Counted from the stretch's first letter, positions 10,791 through 19,855 are shown. The stretch: 64,000 nucleotides of DNA from Gordonibacter urolithinfaciens (GCF_900199375.1 NZ_LT900217.1:1674001-1738000); one strand, 5' to 3'. The notes: generated by a model not told the origin, from the sequence alone. Numbers and translations are program-made.

Positions 10791-11711
10791 ATGGACATCT
10801 TCACTTCGCTCGTGATACCCGCCCTTGTGGGCATCGGAATCGGTATTCTCTCGGGCATGCTGGGAATCGGCGGCGGCACGGTTCTCGTGCCGATATTCCG
10901 CCTGGCGTTCGGCATGAGCCCCATAATGTCCACGGCCACGTCGCTTTTCACCATCATCCCCACCTCCGTTTCGGGAGCCGTGTCGCACGTGCGGCATAAG
11001 ACGTGCGTGCCGTCCCTCGGCCTGGCGGCCGGTCTGGGCGGTGCCTGCACCTCGCCCATCGGCGTGTGGCTTGCCACCATATCCCCGGCCTGGATGGTCA
11101 TGCTGGCGGCTGCGCTCATCATCGGCTACTCGGCGGTGAACATGCTGCGTAAGGCGTGGAAGATGAAGCCCGCCCGCTCCGCGGCGCCCGCGCAGGCGGA
11201 GCCTGCGGGCGAGACCCCCGCGGAGGCCGCCGTGGAGCAGGCGGGCGACGCCGCGGCGAACGACGACGTGGAGCCGGATGTGCCGGCCGGCTCGTCGGAG
11301 ATCGCTGCGGACACGGGCAAGTCGTTCCCCAAGCTCTCGCGCAAGCAGCTGGCCATCGGCGCCGCCATCGGCCTGGGCGCCGGCCTGGCGTCCGGGTACG
11401 TGGGCGTGGGAGGCGGGTTCATCATGGTGCCGCTCATGCTGTCGCTCGTGGGCATCTCCATGAAGCAGGCGTCGGGCACGTCGCTCATCGCCGTCATGCT
11501 GCTGGCCATACCGGGCACCATCGAGCAGGGGCTGCTCGGCAATATCGACTATATGGCCGGCATCGCGGTGGCTGTGGGCTCCATCCCCGGCGCCGTGGTC
11601 GGTGCCCGCCTCGTGCGTCTCGTGCCCGAGCGCACGCTGCGCTTCATCTTCGGCGGCTTCCTCATCGTGGCCGCAGTCGTGCTCGTGCTGAACGAGGTGG
11701 GGGTGCTCTGA
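10791..11711 (+). CDS. TSUP (TauE/SafE) family membrane exporter
   Basis: A 306-residue protein with the two-repeat architecture of TSUP transporters, linked to export of sulfite, sulfoacetate and related anions. The repeats are recognisable as GILSGMLGIGGGTVLVPIF at residues 20-38 and LASGYVGVGGGFIMVPL after residue 200. They are separated by an acidic, Ala/Glu-rich cytoplasmic linker of about 60 residues, longer than usual. It has about eight membrane helices. The ribosome-binding site is weak. It lies 69 bp upstream of the sensor kinase on the same strand. The substrate is unknown. Confidence 0.85.
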   Translation: MDIFTSLVIPALVGIGIGILSGMLGIGGGTVLVPIFRLAFGMSPIMSTATSLFTIIPTSVSGAVSHVRHKTCVPSLGLAAGLGGACTSPIGVWLATISPAWMVMLAAALIIGYSAVNMLRKAWKMKPARSAAPAQAEPAGETPAEAAVEQAGDAAANDDVEPDVPAGSSEIAADTGKSFPKLSRKQLAIGAAIGLGAGLASGYVGVGGGFIMVPLMLSLVGISMKQASGTSLIAVMLLAIPGTIEQGLLGNIDYMAGIAVAVGSIPGAVVGARLVRLVPERTLRFIFGGFLIVAAVVLVLNEVGVL

Positions 11712-11780
11712 CAAACGGGCGTGCATTGCACGCCGGATGCTGGTAGGATGGTGCCTTCAGACACGACGAGGAGGTTCGCC

Positions 11781-13100
11781 TTGCAGCAGGTGCAACAGGA
11801 AACGACGGAGAAGACCGCCCTGCCCCGTTTCTTCACGCTCGAGATGTTCATGTTCACCGTAGCGGTGCTGTCGGGCCTCGTGCTCATCTGGTCGTCCGTG
11901 TCGCCGTACCGCAGCATCGCCGTGCTCATCGTGGCAGGCATCGTGTTCACCCTCTCGCTCGTCATCGTCATCCGGCTGCTCATGGATCCCGATTCCGTGC
12001 GCGCGCGCCAGTCCGATGCCATGCTGCGCCTGGCCAGCCAGACGCTCGACTGCATGAAGGAGGGGATGACCAGCGAAGCTGCACAGCGCATCTGCCAGCT
12101 GCTGCTGCCCTCGACGGCGGCCATTGCCGTGGCAGTGACCGACAAGGACCATATCCTGGGCTACGCCGGCTACGAGGAGGCCGACAACCCCTCCGGCAGC
12201 GTTATCCGCACGCACGCAACCCATGCCACGCTCTCCGATGGGCGCGGTCGTATCTTGTTCACACCAGAGGAGATCGGCTTCCCGTCCGGCTCGTCCACCA
12301 TCCAGGCCGCCATCATCGTCCCGTTGGTGGTGGGCCGCACGGTGGAGGGCACGCTGAAGTTCTATTACCGCCGAGCTCGTCATATCTCCGAGACGCAGAA
12401 GTCCATCGCCGAGGGTTTCGGCCAGCTTTTGTCCACCCAGATGGCGGCTTCGGCGTTGGAGGAGCAGACGAAGCTGGCCACCAGCATGGAGCTGAAGGCG
12501 CTGCAGAGCCAGATCAACCCGCATTTCCTGTTCAACACCATCAACACCATCGCCTCGCTCATCCGCACGAACCCCGAGAAGGCGCGCATCCTGCTGCGCG
12601 AGTTCGCCGTGTTCTACCGCCGCACGTTGGAAGACTCCACCGACCTCATCTTGTTCGCGCGCGAGATAGAGCAGACGAAGCGCTACTTTACGTTCGAGAT
12701 CGCGCGTTTCGGCGAGGACCGGGTAGCCATGGAAGTGGACATCGAGCCGGACGTCGACGACATGATGGTGCCGCCCTTCCTCATCCAGCCGCTCGTGGAG
12801 AACGCCGTGCGCCATGCCATGCCGTCGGAAGGCAAGCTCACCATCAGCGTGACGGGCCAGGTGAAAGGCGACGACGTTATCGTGTGCGTGGCGGACGACG
12901 GCGTGGGCATGACCGAGGAAGCGCGCCTGAACATCCTGCACCCCGAATCGTCCACCGGATGCGGCATCGCCGTGAAGAACGTCCATGACCGCATCTGCGG
13001 CTACTTCGGCTCCGACACCCACATGGAAGTGGAGAGCGAGCTGGGCGTGGGAACGAAGGTCACGCTCGTGCTGATAGGCGGCGCAAAGCGCGAGTACTGA
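11781..13100 (+). CDS. LytS/YehU-type sensor histidine kinase, no adjacent response regulator
   Basis: A membrane histidine kinase of the LytS class, about 439 residues from the preferred TTG start at 11781 (GAGGAGG 6-8 bases upstream; the frame is open 20 codons further back without a ribosome site). Two close N-terminal membrane helices are followed by a GAF-like cytoplasmic domain (IAVAVTDKDHILGYAGYEEA region). The LytS phosphorylation motif is QINPHFLFNTINTIASLIR, and the ATPase part has FLIQPLVENAVRHAM and DDGVGM. LytS kinases normally sit beside a LytTR regulator. None is found here, so the partner must be encoded elsewhere. Confidence 0.88.
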   Translation: MQQVQQETTEKTALPRFFTLEMFMFTVAVLSGLVLIWSSVSPYRSIAVLIVAGIVFTLSLVIVIRLLMDPDSVRARQSDAMLRLASQTLDCMKEGMTSEAAQRICQLLLPSTAAIAVAVTDKDHILGYAGYEEADNPSGSVIRTHATHATLSDGRGRILFTPEEIGFPSGSSTIQAAIIVPLVVGRTVEGTLKFYYRRARHISETQKSIAEGFGQLLSTQMAASALEEQTKLATSMELKALQSQINPHFLFNTINTIASLIRTNPEKARILLREFAVFYRRTLEDSTDLILFAREIEQTKRYFTFEIARFGEDRVAMEVDIEPDVDDMMVPPFLIQPLVENAVRHAMPSEGKLTISVTGQVKGDDVIVCVADDGVGMTEEARLNILHPESSTGCGIAVKNVHDRICGYFGSDTHMEVESELGVGTKVTLVLIGGAKREY

Positions 13101-13410
13101 GGCGCGGCGGCGGACGGGCAGGGGCATCCCCCTTTCCCCTTTGGCGATCGCAAGCAAAGATGCGCGCCGAAATCTCGTTTTCATGGCAGGATTCTCAACC
13201 TTCGTCGACGGGGGGCGGCCGCAAGATCCGCCCGATTCTGCCATCGCAGTCCAAATTCCTTTCCAGCACCGTGCTATCCTGCTCCACCGTCGCAACGAAC
13301 GGTTGGGGGGAGTGGGATCGTTCGTTGTTTGTCCCCTTGTCGGCATTTTTCTATAGTGAAAACGTCGAACGACGTTCCTCGCATCTACGCGAGGGGGAAA
13401 GGGGACTGCC
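13101..13410. other. Intergenic region with hairpin and -10 box
   Basis: These 310 bases hold no supported gene. A 9-bp inverted repeat (CAACGAACG 13293-13301 with CGTTCGTTG 13319-13327), followed by TTTG, could end the kinase transcript. TATAGT at 13352-13357 is a good -10 box for the small zinc-ribbon gene at 13411. A GCGATCGC palindrome sits near 13144. Confidence 0.45.
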
Positions 13411-13641
13411 ATGTGCTTCAGACCACCTGATACGACCTCGGGACCGCTAATCTGCCCGGCCTGCGGGAAGAAGATCGTGTCGCCTAACTTCCGACCGGTG
13501 ACCTGCCCGTTCTGCAAGGAGCCGCTGCCGCCGGCCGACGAGCCTGCGGCGCCTGCCATGCCGGGGCAGAAGATGCCTGCCACGCCGGGCGCGCCCACGG
13601 CGCCCAAGCCTTCGGGGCCGCCCTCCGCTCCCCAAGCGTAA
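13411..13641 (+). CDS. Small zinc-ribbon protein with Pro-rich tail
   Basis: A 76-residue protein. CPACGKKIVSPNFRPVTCPFC forms one four-cysteine zinc ribbon. The rest is low-complexity Pro, Ala and Gly. A purine-rich stretch (GAGGGGGAAAGGGGAC) precedes the ATG, and a -10 box lies at 13352-13357. It is the second of three small zinc-ribbon proteins in the window. No function is assigned. Confidence 0.65.
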   Translation: MCFRPPDTTSGPLICPACGKKIVSPNFRPVTCPFCKEPLPPADEPAAPAMPGQKMPATPGAPTAPKPSGPPSAPQA

Positions 13642-13817
13642 CCGCACGTCGGATGCGCAGAAGCGGCTCTCCCGGCCAACGGGCGTTATCTTGACGCCGC
13701 TTCTCAGGAAATTGCCGGTGCGACGAACCTCGGGTAGACTGGGGAGGCTATCCGGGGCCGTCGCGTTTGAGCGCTGCACACATACGTTTCAGGGGAAGAC
13801 GAGAAGGTGTGGTCGCA

Positions 13818-14780
13818 ATGCATATCGAGTACCTGTACTATTTCAAGGATTTCTCGCGCACGCTATCGATCTCCAAGACGGCCGCCCACTACTTCATGAC
13901 GCCGCAAGGGCTGAGCCGGGCCCTGCACCAGTTGGAGAAAGACTTCGGCGTCACGCTCATGACCTACCAGAACAACCTGATATCGCTCACGCCTGCCGGC
14001 GAGGAGCTCAGCCGCCGCATCGACGCCATCGTGGAGCTGTACGACGAGGCGAAGGGATCGCTCACCGAGTACAAGCTGGCCGACATGGCGCCGTCGAAGG
14101 GCCTCGTGCGCATCACGGTGACATCCTGCGTGTCCCAGTACCTCATCTCGCTGCTGAACCTGCAGCGGCCGGGCCAGTTCCCGTTCGAGGTGAAGCTCAA
14201 CGAGTCGAACCTCTACCGCATTGTGCCGCATATCCTGTCGCGCGACCAGGAGGAGTCGTTCGGCATCATATCGCTGCCCATGACGGAGAAGTACCGCAGC
14301 TACGTGGACGAGCTCGTGGAGGACGGAGGCATGGTGTACGAGCCGCTGTTCACGTCGCCGCTCGTGGCGATGGTGTCGTCGTTCTCGCCGTTGGCCCGGC
14401 GCGACGCGGTACGACCGCGCGACGTGGATCCTTACCCGGTGGCACGCTACAAGGACACCGTGCTGGGCGATGCGCTCGACGACTACATCCTCGAGGACAA
14501 CGTGAAGACGGTCACGAACGCAGGAGCCATCATCTTCGTGCAGATCATGGAGCACCAGGCCGTTGGCTTCGCACCGAAGCTGGTCGAGGGCCTGCGCACG
14601 CTGCCGGACCGCGTGGTGACCAAGCCCACCGAGGGCTTCTTCAGCACGGAGTTCGGGCTGCTCTCCACGCCGGAGAACCGTTCCCGGGAACACGTGGACG
14701 CCGTGATCCGCTACATAAGGAAGACGGTTGCCGAGAAGAACCTGCAGCCGCGTTACCTGGACACCTACGAGCTGGTGTAG
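13818..14780 (+). CDS. LysR-family transcriptional regulator
   Basis: A 320-residue regulator from the ATG at 13818, with GAGAAGG upstream; the frame continues back to 13767 without a ribosome site. The N-terminal winged helix-turn-helix (about residues 3-60) includes LSISKTAAHYFMTPQGLSRAL and the LysR-typical LEKDFGV. The remainder is the two-lobed effector-binding domain. It lies directly upstream of, and in the same direction as, the MFS/molybdoenzyme/ferredoxin operon at 15187. It is therefore the obvious candidate regulator of that operon, perhaps sensing its aromatic substrate. That link is inference. Confidence 0.88.
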   Translation: MHIEYLYYFKDFSRTLSISKTAAHYFMTPQGLSRALHQLEKDFGVTLMTYQNNLISLTPAGEELSRRIDAIVELYDEAKGSLTEYKLADMAPSKGLVRITVTSCVSQYLISLLNLQRPGQFPFEVKLNESNLYRIVPHILSRDQEESFGIISLPMTEKYRSYVDELVEDGGMVYEPLFTSPLVAMVSSFSPLARRDAVRPRDVDPYPVARYKDTVLGDALDDYILEDNVKTVTNAGAIIFVQIMEHQAVGFAPKLVEGLRTLPDRVVTKPTEGFFSTEFGLLSTPENRSREHVDAVIRYIRKTVAEKNLQPRYLDTYELV

Positions 14781-14833
14781 CGCGGAAGGGTTGTGCCGAA
14801 AGCCCGAAACGCAGGTTCGCCATGGAGGCTGTC

Positions 14834-14921
14834 CCGTAGGGCAAGGGAAGAGCCTCTGCCCTTGCCACAGCCTGCTGGGCGACCTCTGTTGAGCGGCAAG
14901 GGCAGAGCTCCTGCCCTACGG
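14834..14921. repeat. Large imperfect inverted repeat with alternative hairpins
   Basis: CCGTAGGGCA (14834-14843) pairs with TGCCCTACGG (14912-14921). The inner part 14850-14866 pairs with 14895-14910 through GCCCTTGCC and GGCAAGGGC. Each arm can also fold alone: GGCAAGGG 14840-14847 with CCCTTGCC 14859-14866, and GGGCAG with CTGCCC inside 14900-14916. It lies between the LysR stop and the MFS gene. It may be a terminator or attenuator, or a small mobile-repeat remnant. Confidence 0.55.
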
Positions 14922-14948
14922 ATAGACTTTGCAGGAAATCCTGCCAGA

Positions 14949-14967
14949 GACCTCGTTTACCGAGGTC
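14949..14967 (+). terminator. Short hairpin in the LysR-MFS gap
   Basis: GACCTCG (14949-14955) pairs with CGAGGTC (14961-14967), loop TTTAC, followed by ATAGCGTTTTATG. It is a possible weak terminator for the LysR transcript. The rest of the 406-base gap (14781-15186) holds the larger inverted repeat and no gene. Confidence 0.4.
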
Positions 14968-15186
14968 ATAGCGTTTTATGCTCCGGTACAAGCACCCTGC
15001 CAATTCGTTTAACCGTTGCAACGATCCATTGATCGACCGCCGCCGGGCCGCCGCGTATCTTGGGTGGCACAAGGTTTGACGCGGATTGAGCGGGGAAGGG
15101 GGAAGGCGCGCATCCGCTCCGATTCGGCCGCACCGCCAGCGCGGTGAGGCAAAGGGGAGATCCAATTCTTTAAGGAGGTTGATCGT

Positions 15187-16569
15187 ATGGCAGATGCCGT
15201 CGCCGCCGGAGGATCCGCACCGCCCGCGGCCAAGGGGAGCGAGCGTGGCGGGCAGGACGGGCGCGTTTCGGTCGCCGATCGCATGAACCGCATTCCGACC
15301 TCGCCGCATACGGCGCTTATCATCTTCTTCGTGCTCATGGGCTGGTTCGCCGAGACCATCGACCTGGGAGGCACCAGCTTTCTGATGCCGGCCATTCGCG
15401 AATACTTCGGCATGGACGCCACGACGGGCGGGTATTACTCGTCCATCTGCTTCCTCGGCATGTTCTTCGGCGCCATCGCCGCCGGCCGCATAGCCGACAA
15501 GGTGGGCCGCAAGAAGACCATCGTTGCCTCGATGCTCATCTGGGGCGTCGCCGGGTTCGCGCTCGTGTTCTCGCCCAACGTCTACTACCTGTTCGCCATG
15601 CGCTTCGTGCTGGGCCTGGGTCTGGGGGCGCAGTTCCCGGTGGCCTTGAGCTACCTGAGCGAGATCGTGTCGGGCAAGGACCGTCCAAAGTTCATGACGC
15701 TCTACCAGCTTATGACGCCGGTCGGGTTCGCCGTGGCGGGCGTGCTCACCGTGCTCATCCTGCCGCACTTCGACTGGCGCGGCGTGTACCTGGCCGAGGC
15801 GCTGCCGGCGTTCTTCGTCATCGGCATCATCAAGACCTGCCCCGAGTCGCCGCTGTGGCTGGAGGCGAAGGGACGCTACGAGGAGGCCGATGCCATCTGC
15901 ACGAAGTTCGAGCAGGAGGCTATCGCGCGGCACAAGGAGCTGCCGCCCGTCGAGGTCATCGTGCGCTCCGATGTGAAAATGTCGTTCAAAGACCTGTTCA
16001 AGTCAAAGTACCTGAAGGTCACCGTGCTGTGCTTCTTCGTGTGGTTCATCTCCATGTTCAGCGACTACGGCCTGACCACGTGGCTCACCACCATCCTCAT
16101 CGAGAAGGGCTTCGACGTGGTGCAATCCACCGGGTTCGTGACCATCGGCATATTGGGCGGGATCCCGGCATGGTTCTTCGCCAGCTGGTCGGCCAAGAAG
16201 TTCGGACGTAAGAAGACGTTCCTCATCGCAGGCTTGTGCACGTCCATCTTCGGCATCGCCTACGGCGCGTCCACCACGCTCGTCATGCTCATCGTCACGG
16301 GCATCCTCTACCAGTTCGGCAAGTACCTGAACGCCATGATGATGGCGCTCTACACGCCCGAGCTGTACGAGACGGCCATCCGCACGACGGGCAACGGCCT
16401 GGCTACCTCGTGGGGGCGCATGGGCTCCATCGTCGGCCCCATCGTGCTTGCCGGCGTCATGACCAGCTTCGGGGTGTACGTGACCATGTACATCGCCGCC
16501 GCCATGGTCATCATTCCCGGCCTGCTCGTGTTCCTGTTCGGGCCCGAGACGAAGGACAAGAAGTTCTAG
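15187..16569 (+). CDS. MFS transporter, aromatic-acid/sugar symporter type
   Basis: A 460-residue, 12-helix major facilitator protein. It shows the loop 2-3 motif GRIADKVGRKKT, the second copy SAKKFGRKKT, and PESPLWLEAKGR at the central loop, typical of the sugar-porter and aromatic-acid:H+ symporter branch. The start has a near-ideal ribosome site (AAGGAGGTTGATC). It heads an operon with the molybdoenzyme (61-bp gap) and its ferredoxin. This suggests that it imports the substrate, or exports the product, of that cytoplasmic enzyme. An aromatic substrate is an inference from family and context. Confidence 0.88.
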   Translation: MADAVAAGGSAPPAAKGSERGGQDGRVSVADRMNRIPTSPHTALIIFFVLMGWFAETIDLGGTSFLMPAIREYFGMDATTGGYYSSICFLGMFFGAIAAGRIADKVGRKKTIVASMLIWGVAGFALVFSPNVYYLFAMRFVLGLGLGAQFPVALSYLSEIVSGKDRPKFMTLYQLMTPVGFAVAGVLTVLILPHFDWRGVYLAEALPAFFVIGIIKTCPESPLWLEAKGRYEEADAICTKFEQEAIARHKELPPVEVIVRSDVKMSFKDLFKSKYLKVTVLCFFVWFISMFSDYGLTTWLTTILIEKGFDVVQSTGFVTIGILGGIPAWFFASWSAKKFGRKKTFLIAGLCTSIFGIAYGASTTLVMLIVTGILYQFGKYLNAMMMALYTPELYETAIRTTGNGLATSWGRMGSIVGPIVLAGVMTSFGVYVTMYIAAAMVIIPGLLVFLFGPETKDKKF

Positions 16570-16630
16570 CTCGCTTGTCCGGGAAAGCGGACGAGCGTGA
16601 AGAGACAAGAGAAACGATACGGAGGTAATC

Positions 16631-19039
16631 ATGGAGAAGAAAGTCAGGACCGTCTGTTTCGACTGCCATTCCAAGTGCGGCGTCATCCTCACGGTCAACG
16701 ACAACGACGAGATCGTGCGCGTGGAGGGCGATAAGAACAATCCGGTGAACGACGGCATCCTGTGCGTCAAGGCGTTCTCGGCCCAGGAGATCCACGCGCA
16801 TCCCGACCGCCTCAAGTACCCCCTGAAGCGCGCCGGCAAGCGCGGCGAGGGCAAGTGGGAGCGCATTACCTGGGACGAGGCGCTCGACATCATCGAGAAG
16901 AAGATCCGCGAGACCATCGAGGAGTACGGCCCGCAGTCGGTCATCATCTCGCAGGGCACGGGCCGTGGCTCGAACCACTTCCTCGACCGCCTGAACAACA
17001 CGTGGAACGGCGGCGGCAAGGTGTGGCCGACGCACGTGTGCTTGCTGCCGAACCTGGCCCAGACGCACGTGACCTACGGGCGCATGTTCCATCCGCACGA
17101 GGCGTGCGACTACCGCAACGCCGGCTCCATCGTCATGTGGGGCACGAACCCCATCCGCTCGCGCCAGTACAGCGGCCTGCGCATCATGGACGCGAAGCGC
17201 AACGGCTCGCGCGTCGTGGTGGTGGACCCCGTGTTCCGCGACATCGCCGCGAAGGCCGATCTTTGGGTGCCCGTGCGCCCTGGCACCGACGGCGCGCTGG
17301 CGCTGGGACTCACGAACCTTATGTTCCAGAGCGGCAAGTTCCTGGCCGCCGAGGAGATGCTTACCACGTGGACGAACGCCCCGTTCCTCGTGGACAACGA
17401 GGCCCGCATGATGATGCGCGAGTCCGACCTGGTTGAAGGCGGGTCCGACGAGCACTACGTGGTGTGGGACAAGACCGCCGGCGCCCCGGCTATCTGGCGT
17501 CCCGAGACCGAGGACTTCGACCGCGCGGGCGTGAAGCCCTCGCTCATGGGCGCCTTCGAGGTCACGCTCAAGGACGGCAGCACCAAGATGTGCAAGACCG
17601 GCCTCGAGACGTACAAGGACGAGGTGGCCGCCTGGACGCCCGAGAAGGTGTCGGCCGTCACGTGGGCCCCGGTGGAGAAGATCCTGGAGATGTTCGACAT
17701 CATCACGAACCCGACTGATGACAAGCCCTCGCTGCTCACCGCGTACCTGGGTGCCTGCATGATGACGTCGAACGCGCTGCAGTCCGGCCGCGCCATCACC
17801 ATCCTGCAGCTGCTGCTGAACCCGCCGCTGGACGACAAGGGCGGCATCTACTTCAACACGTTCTGGGAGTTCATGCTCGACCCGAAGATCACGGCCTACG
17901 ACCGCGTGCCTCCGAAGCTGCGCCTGGGTTATGACAAGTATCCCATGTACACCCAAGTGTACGGCAACGCTAACATCCCGAACGACGTGTGGGACGCCAT
18001 GCTCACCGGCCAGCCTTGGCCCGTGAAGGTCATGATCTCGGTGGCGAACGACCCGCTGGGCTGCTTCGAGAACGCCACGAAGATCCACGAGGCGCTCATG
18101 TCCGACGTGCTGGAGCTCAACGTGAACATGGACTACTTCATGACGCCGGGCGCCGAGCTGGCCGACATCGTGCTGCCGGCCGCGCACTGGTCCGAGCGCG
18201 TGGGCAACTTCGACGAGGAGCTGTATCCCGAGCCGTGCCCGTTCAATATCCCGCAGAAGGCCGTGAAGGCCCCCGGCGAGGCGTGGGACGACTGGGACTT
18301 CATGCGCAACCTGGGCAAGCGCTTCGACCCGGAGCTGTGGCCGTGGGAGAGCTCCGAGGAGATGCAGCTGTGGCGTCTGAACGAGTTCCATCTGATCCCC
18401 AACGGCAAGGAGCCTATCACCGACTACGAGGTGGCGGCGAAGCAGGGATACTTCATCGAGTACGGCGGCGAGAGCCGCACGACGCGGCAGCATGAGAAGG
18501 GCCTCGTGAAGTTCCAGACGCCCACGATGCGCATCGAGGTGTACTCCGAGCAGATGCCGTCCTATGGCTACGACTCGCCGCTGCCCAGCTACAACGAGCC
18601 GTTCGAGAGCCCGTACTCCACGCCCGAGCTGTACAAGGAATACGACCTGTGCCTGACCACGGGCGCGCGCGACTACGCCTTCTACCACTCCGCGTGGACG
18701 AACATCGCCCACCAGCGCATCCTGGAGCCGTGGCCCTACATCGAGCTGAACGAGGAGGATGCCCGCGAGCGCCAGATCTCCGAGGGAGAGTGGCTGTGGG
18801 TGGAGAGCCTGCGCGGCAAGATCAAGGCGAAGGCCCGCATCTCCAAGGGCGTCATCAAGGGAGCGGTGAGCATGTGCCGCCCGAACTACAAGCACGCCTG
18901 CAAGGAGCTGAACCTGCCCGGCTTCGACTGGGACCAGGCCAACCCGAACGTGCTGACCACGGCGGAAGGCTCCGACCCCGGTTTCGGCGCTGCCCCCATG
19001 CGCAGCAGCCTGTGCAAGATCAGCAAGTTCAGCGAATAG
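16631..19039 (+). CDS. Cytoplasmic molybdopterin oxidoreductase, catechol-dehydroxylase/acetylene-hydratase-like
   Basis: An 802-residue member of the DMSO-reductase superfamily, which binds bis-MGD molybdenum or tungsten and one 4Fe-4S cluster. The cluster ligands are C9, C12, C16 and C45. HVCLLPNLAQTHVTYG places C137 where acetylene hydratase has its metal-ligating cysteine. There is no Tat signal, so it acts in the cytoplasm. Known gut catechol dehydroxylases and pyrogallol transhydroxylase belong to this branch. The layout MFS, soluble catalytic subunit, small ferredoxin resembles what I recall of Gordonibacter-type catechol dehydroxylase loci. The start has GGAGGT 7 bases upstream. The substrate cannot be read from sequence; dehydroxylation of a plant or drug catechol is the leading guess. 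Confidence 0.85.
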   Translation: MEKKVRTVCFDCHSKCGVILTVNDNDEIVRVEGDKNNPVNDGILCVKAFSAQEIHAHPDRLKYPLKRAGKRGEGKWERITWDEALDIIEKKIRETIEEYGPQSVIISQGTGRGSNHFLDRLNNTWNGGGKVWPTHVCLLPNLAQTHVTYGRMFHPHEACDYRNAGSIVMWGTNPIRSRQYSGLRIMDAKRNGSRVVVVDPVFRDIAAKADLWVPVRPGTDGALALGLTNLMFQSGKFLAAEEMLTTWTNAPFLVDNEARMMMRESDLVEGGSDEHYVVWDKTAGAPAIWRPETEDFDRAGVKPSLMGAFEVTLKDGSTKMCKTGLETYKDEVAAWTPEKVSAVTWAPVEKILEMFDIITNPTDDKPSLLTAYLGACMMTSNALQSGRAITILQLLLNPPLDDKGGIYFNTFWEFMLDPKITAYDRVPPKLRLGYDKYPMYTQVYGNANIPNDVWDAMLTGQPWPVKVMISVANDPLGCFENATKIHEALMSDVLELNVNMDYFMTPGAELADIVLPAAHWSERVGNFDEELYPEPCPFNIPQKAVKAPGEAWDDWDFMRNLGKRFDPELWPWESSEEMQLWRLNEFHLIPNGKEPITDYEVAAKQGYFIEYGGESRTTRQHEKGLVKFQTPTMRIEVYSEQMPSYGYDSPLPSYNEPFESPYSTPELYKEYDLCLTTGARDYAFYHSAWTNIAHQRILEPWPYIELNEEDARERQISEGEWLWVESLRGKIKAKARISKGVIKGAVSMCRPNYKHACKELNLPGFDWDQANPNVLTTAEGSDPGFGAAPMRSSLCKISKFSE

Positions 19040-19082
19040 CCTGACTTCATGAGAAAACCGACGATGACGAAGGGAAGAAACC

Positions 19083-19415
19083 ATGGCTAAGAAGATTGGC
19101 GTGCTCGTTGAGCTCGATTACTGCGTGGGCTGCTCCGCTTGCCAGCTCGCGTGTCAGGACTACTACCAGCTGCCCGTGACGGAGACGTACATGCGCTGTT
19201 TCCTGGGCAAGCCCGATGTGGTGGACGGGCGCCACGAGATGTTCATGTCGCCGTACGCCTACCGCCTGGACAAGTGTGCTAACTGCCTGGAGAAGGAGGA
19301 GGGCAACGCACCGTGCGCGGCCATCTGCATCTCGAAGGCGCTGCACGTGGGCGAGCTCGAGGAGATGAAGCAGCTAGCCGACCAGACCGACGGGCATTTG
19401 GCGCTGTACCGGTAG
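19083..19415 (+). CDS. Two-cluster ferredoxin partner of the molybdoenzyme
   Basis: A 110-residue iron-sulfur protein. C14, C17, C20 and C24 form one 4Fe-4S site. A second set (CANC, then a gap, then CAAIC around residue 65-80) forms another. Normal DmsB-type electron-transfer subunits are about 200 residues with four clusters, so this is a shortened version. It lacks any export signal, matching the cytoplasmic catalytic subunit encoded 43 bp upstream. It probably passes electrons to the molybdenum centre. The start has GAAGGGAAG upstream. Confidence 0.88.
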   Translation: MAKKIGVLVELDYCVGCSACQLACQDYYQLPVTETYMRCFLGKPDVVDGRHEMFMSPYAYRLDKCANCLEKEEGNAPCAAICISKALHVGELEEMKQLADQTDGHLALYR

Positions 19416-19473
19416 CGCCATGCTCTCGGCGGTGGCCGACCGCATCCCCCCGCGGGCGGCCACCGTTGCTTTC

Positions 19474-19507
19474 GTTGCCGGCACGGCGTTGCTGTCGTGC
19501 CGGCAAC
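19474..19507 (+). terminator. 12-bp hairpin after the ferredoxin gene
   Basis: GTTGCCGGCACG (19474-19485) pairs perfectly with CGTGCCGGCAAC (19496-19507), with a 10-base loop. There is no long T run after it, so termination is only probable. Confidence 0.5.
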
Positions 19508-19544
19508 CGTTCGTTCTCGGAGGATGCCAAGGAGATGGTTGATT

Positions 19545-19823
19545 ATGACGTTCGCGTGCACCGATTGCTCGCGTTGCGGCAAGTGCTACGACAAGCATGG
19601 CGTGTGCGCCGCATGCGGCGGTGCGATCAACCTGCTCGACGACGCGTGCCCGGCCTGTGGAGAGCCCATCACCGACGCCATGCGCGAGCGTGCCAAGCAG
19701 GCGTACCTGGAGCAGAAGAAAGCGGAGCACGCGCGCATCTTGGAATTGGCGGCTGCCGCGAAGGCACGGCGGGAGGAGCGCCCCGCACCGGTGTACCCGT
19801 GGGACGAGCCGGCGCAGCCGTAG
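19545..19823 (+). CDS. Small zinc-ribbon protein upstream of the CoA-activase genes
   Basis: A 92-residue protein from the ATG at 19545 (AAGGAG upstream). Cysteine pairs near the start (CTDCSRCGKC, CAACGG, CPACGE) could form zinc ribbons or bind a cluster. A charged helix (KQAYLEQKKAEHARILELAA) and a short tail follow. It lies 32 bp before the large CoA-activase gene and is probably co-transcribed with it. No function is assigned; a metallochaperone or regulatory role for the activase is conceivable. Confidence 0.65.
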   Translation: MTFACTDCSRCGKCYDKHGVCAACGGAINLLDDACPACGEPITDAMRERAKQAYLEQKKAEHARILELAAAAKARREERPAPVYPWDEPAQP

Positions 19824-19855
19824 CGTGCGGCGCCCGAGAGGGGAGGGAGGCGGAC

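Noticed and set aside
13141-13356. 71-codon plus-strand frame before the small zinc-ribbon gene
   Set aside because: No ribosome site, and it overlaps a hairpin and the likely promoter; an overlapping frame of similar length is equally open.
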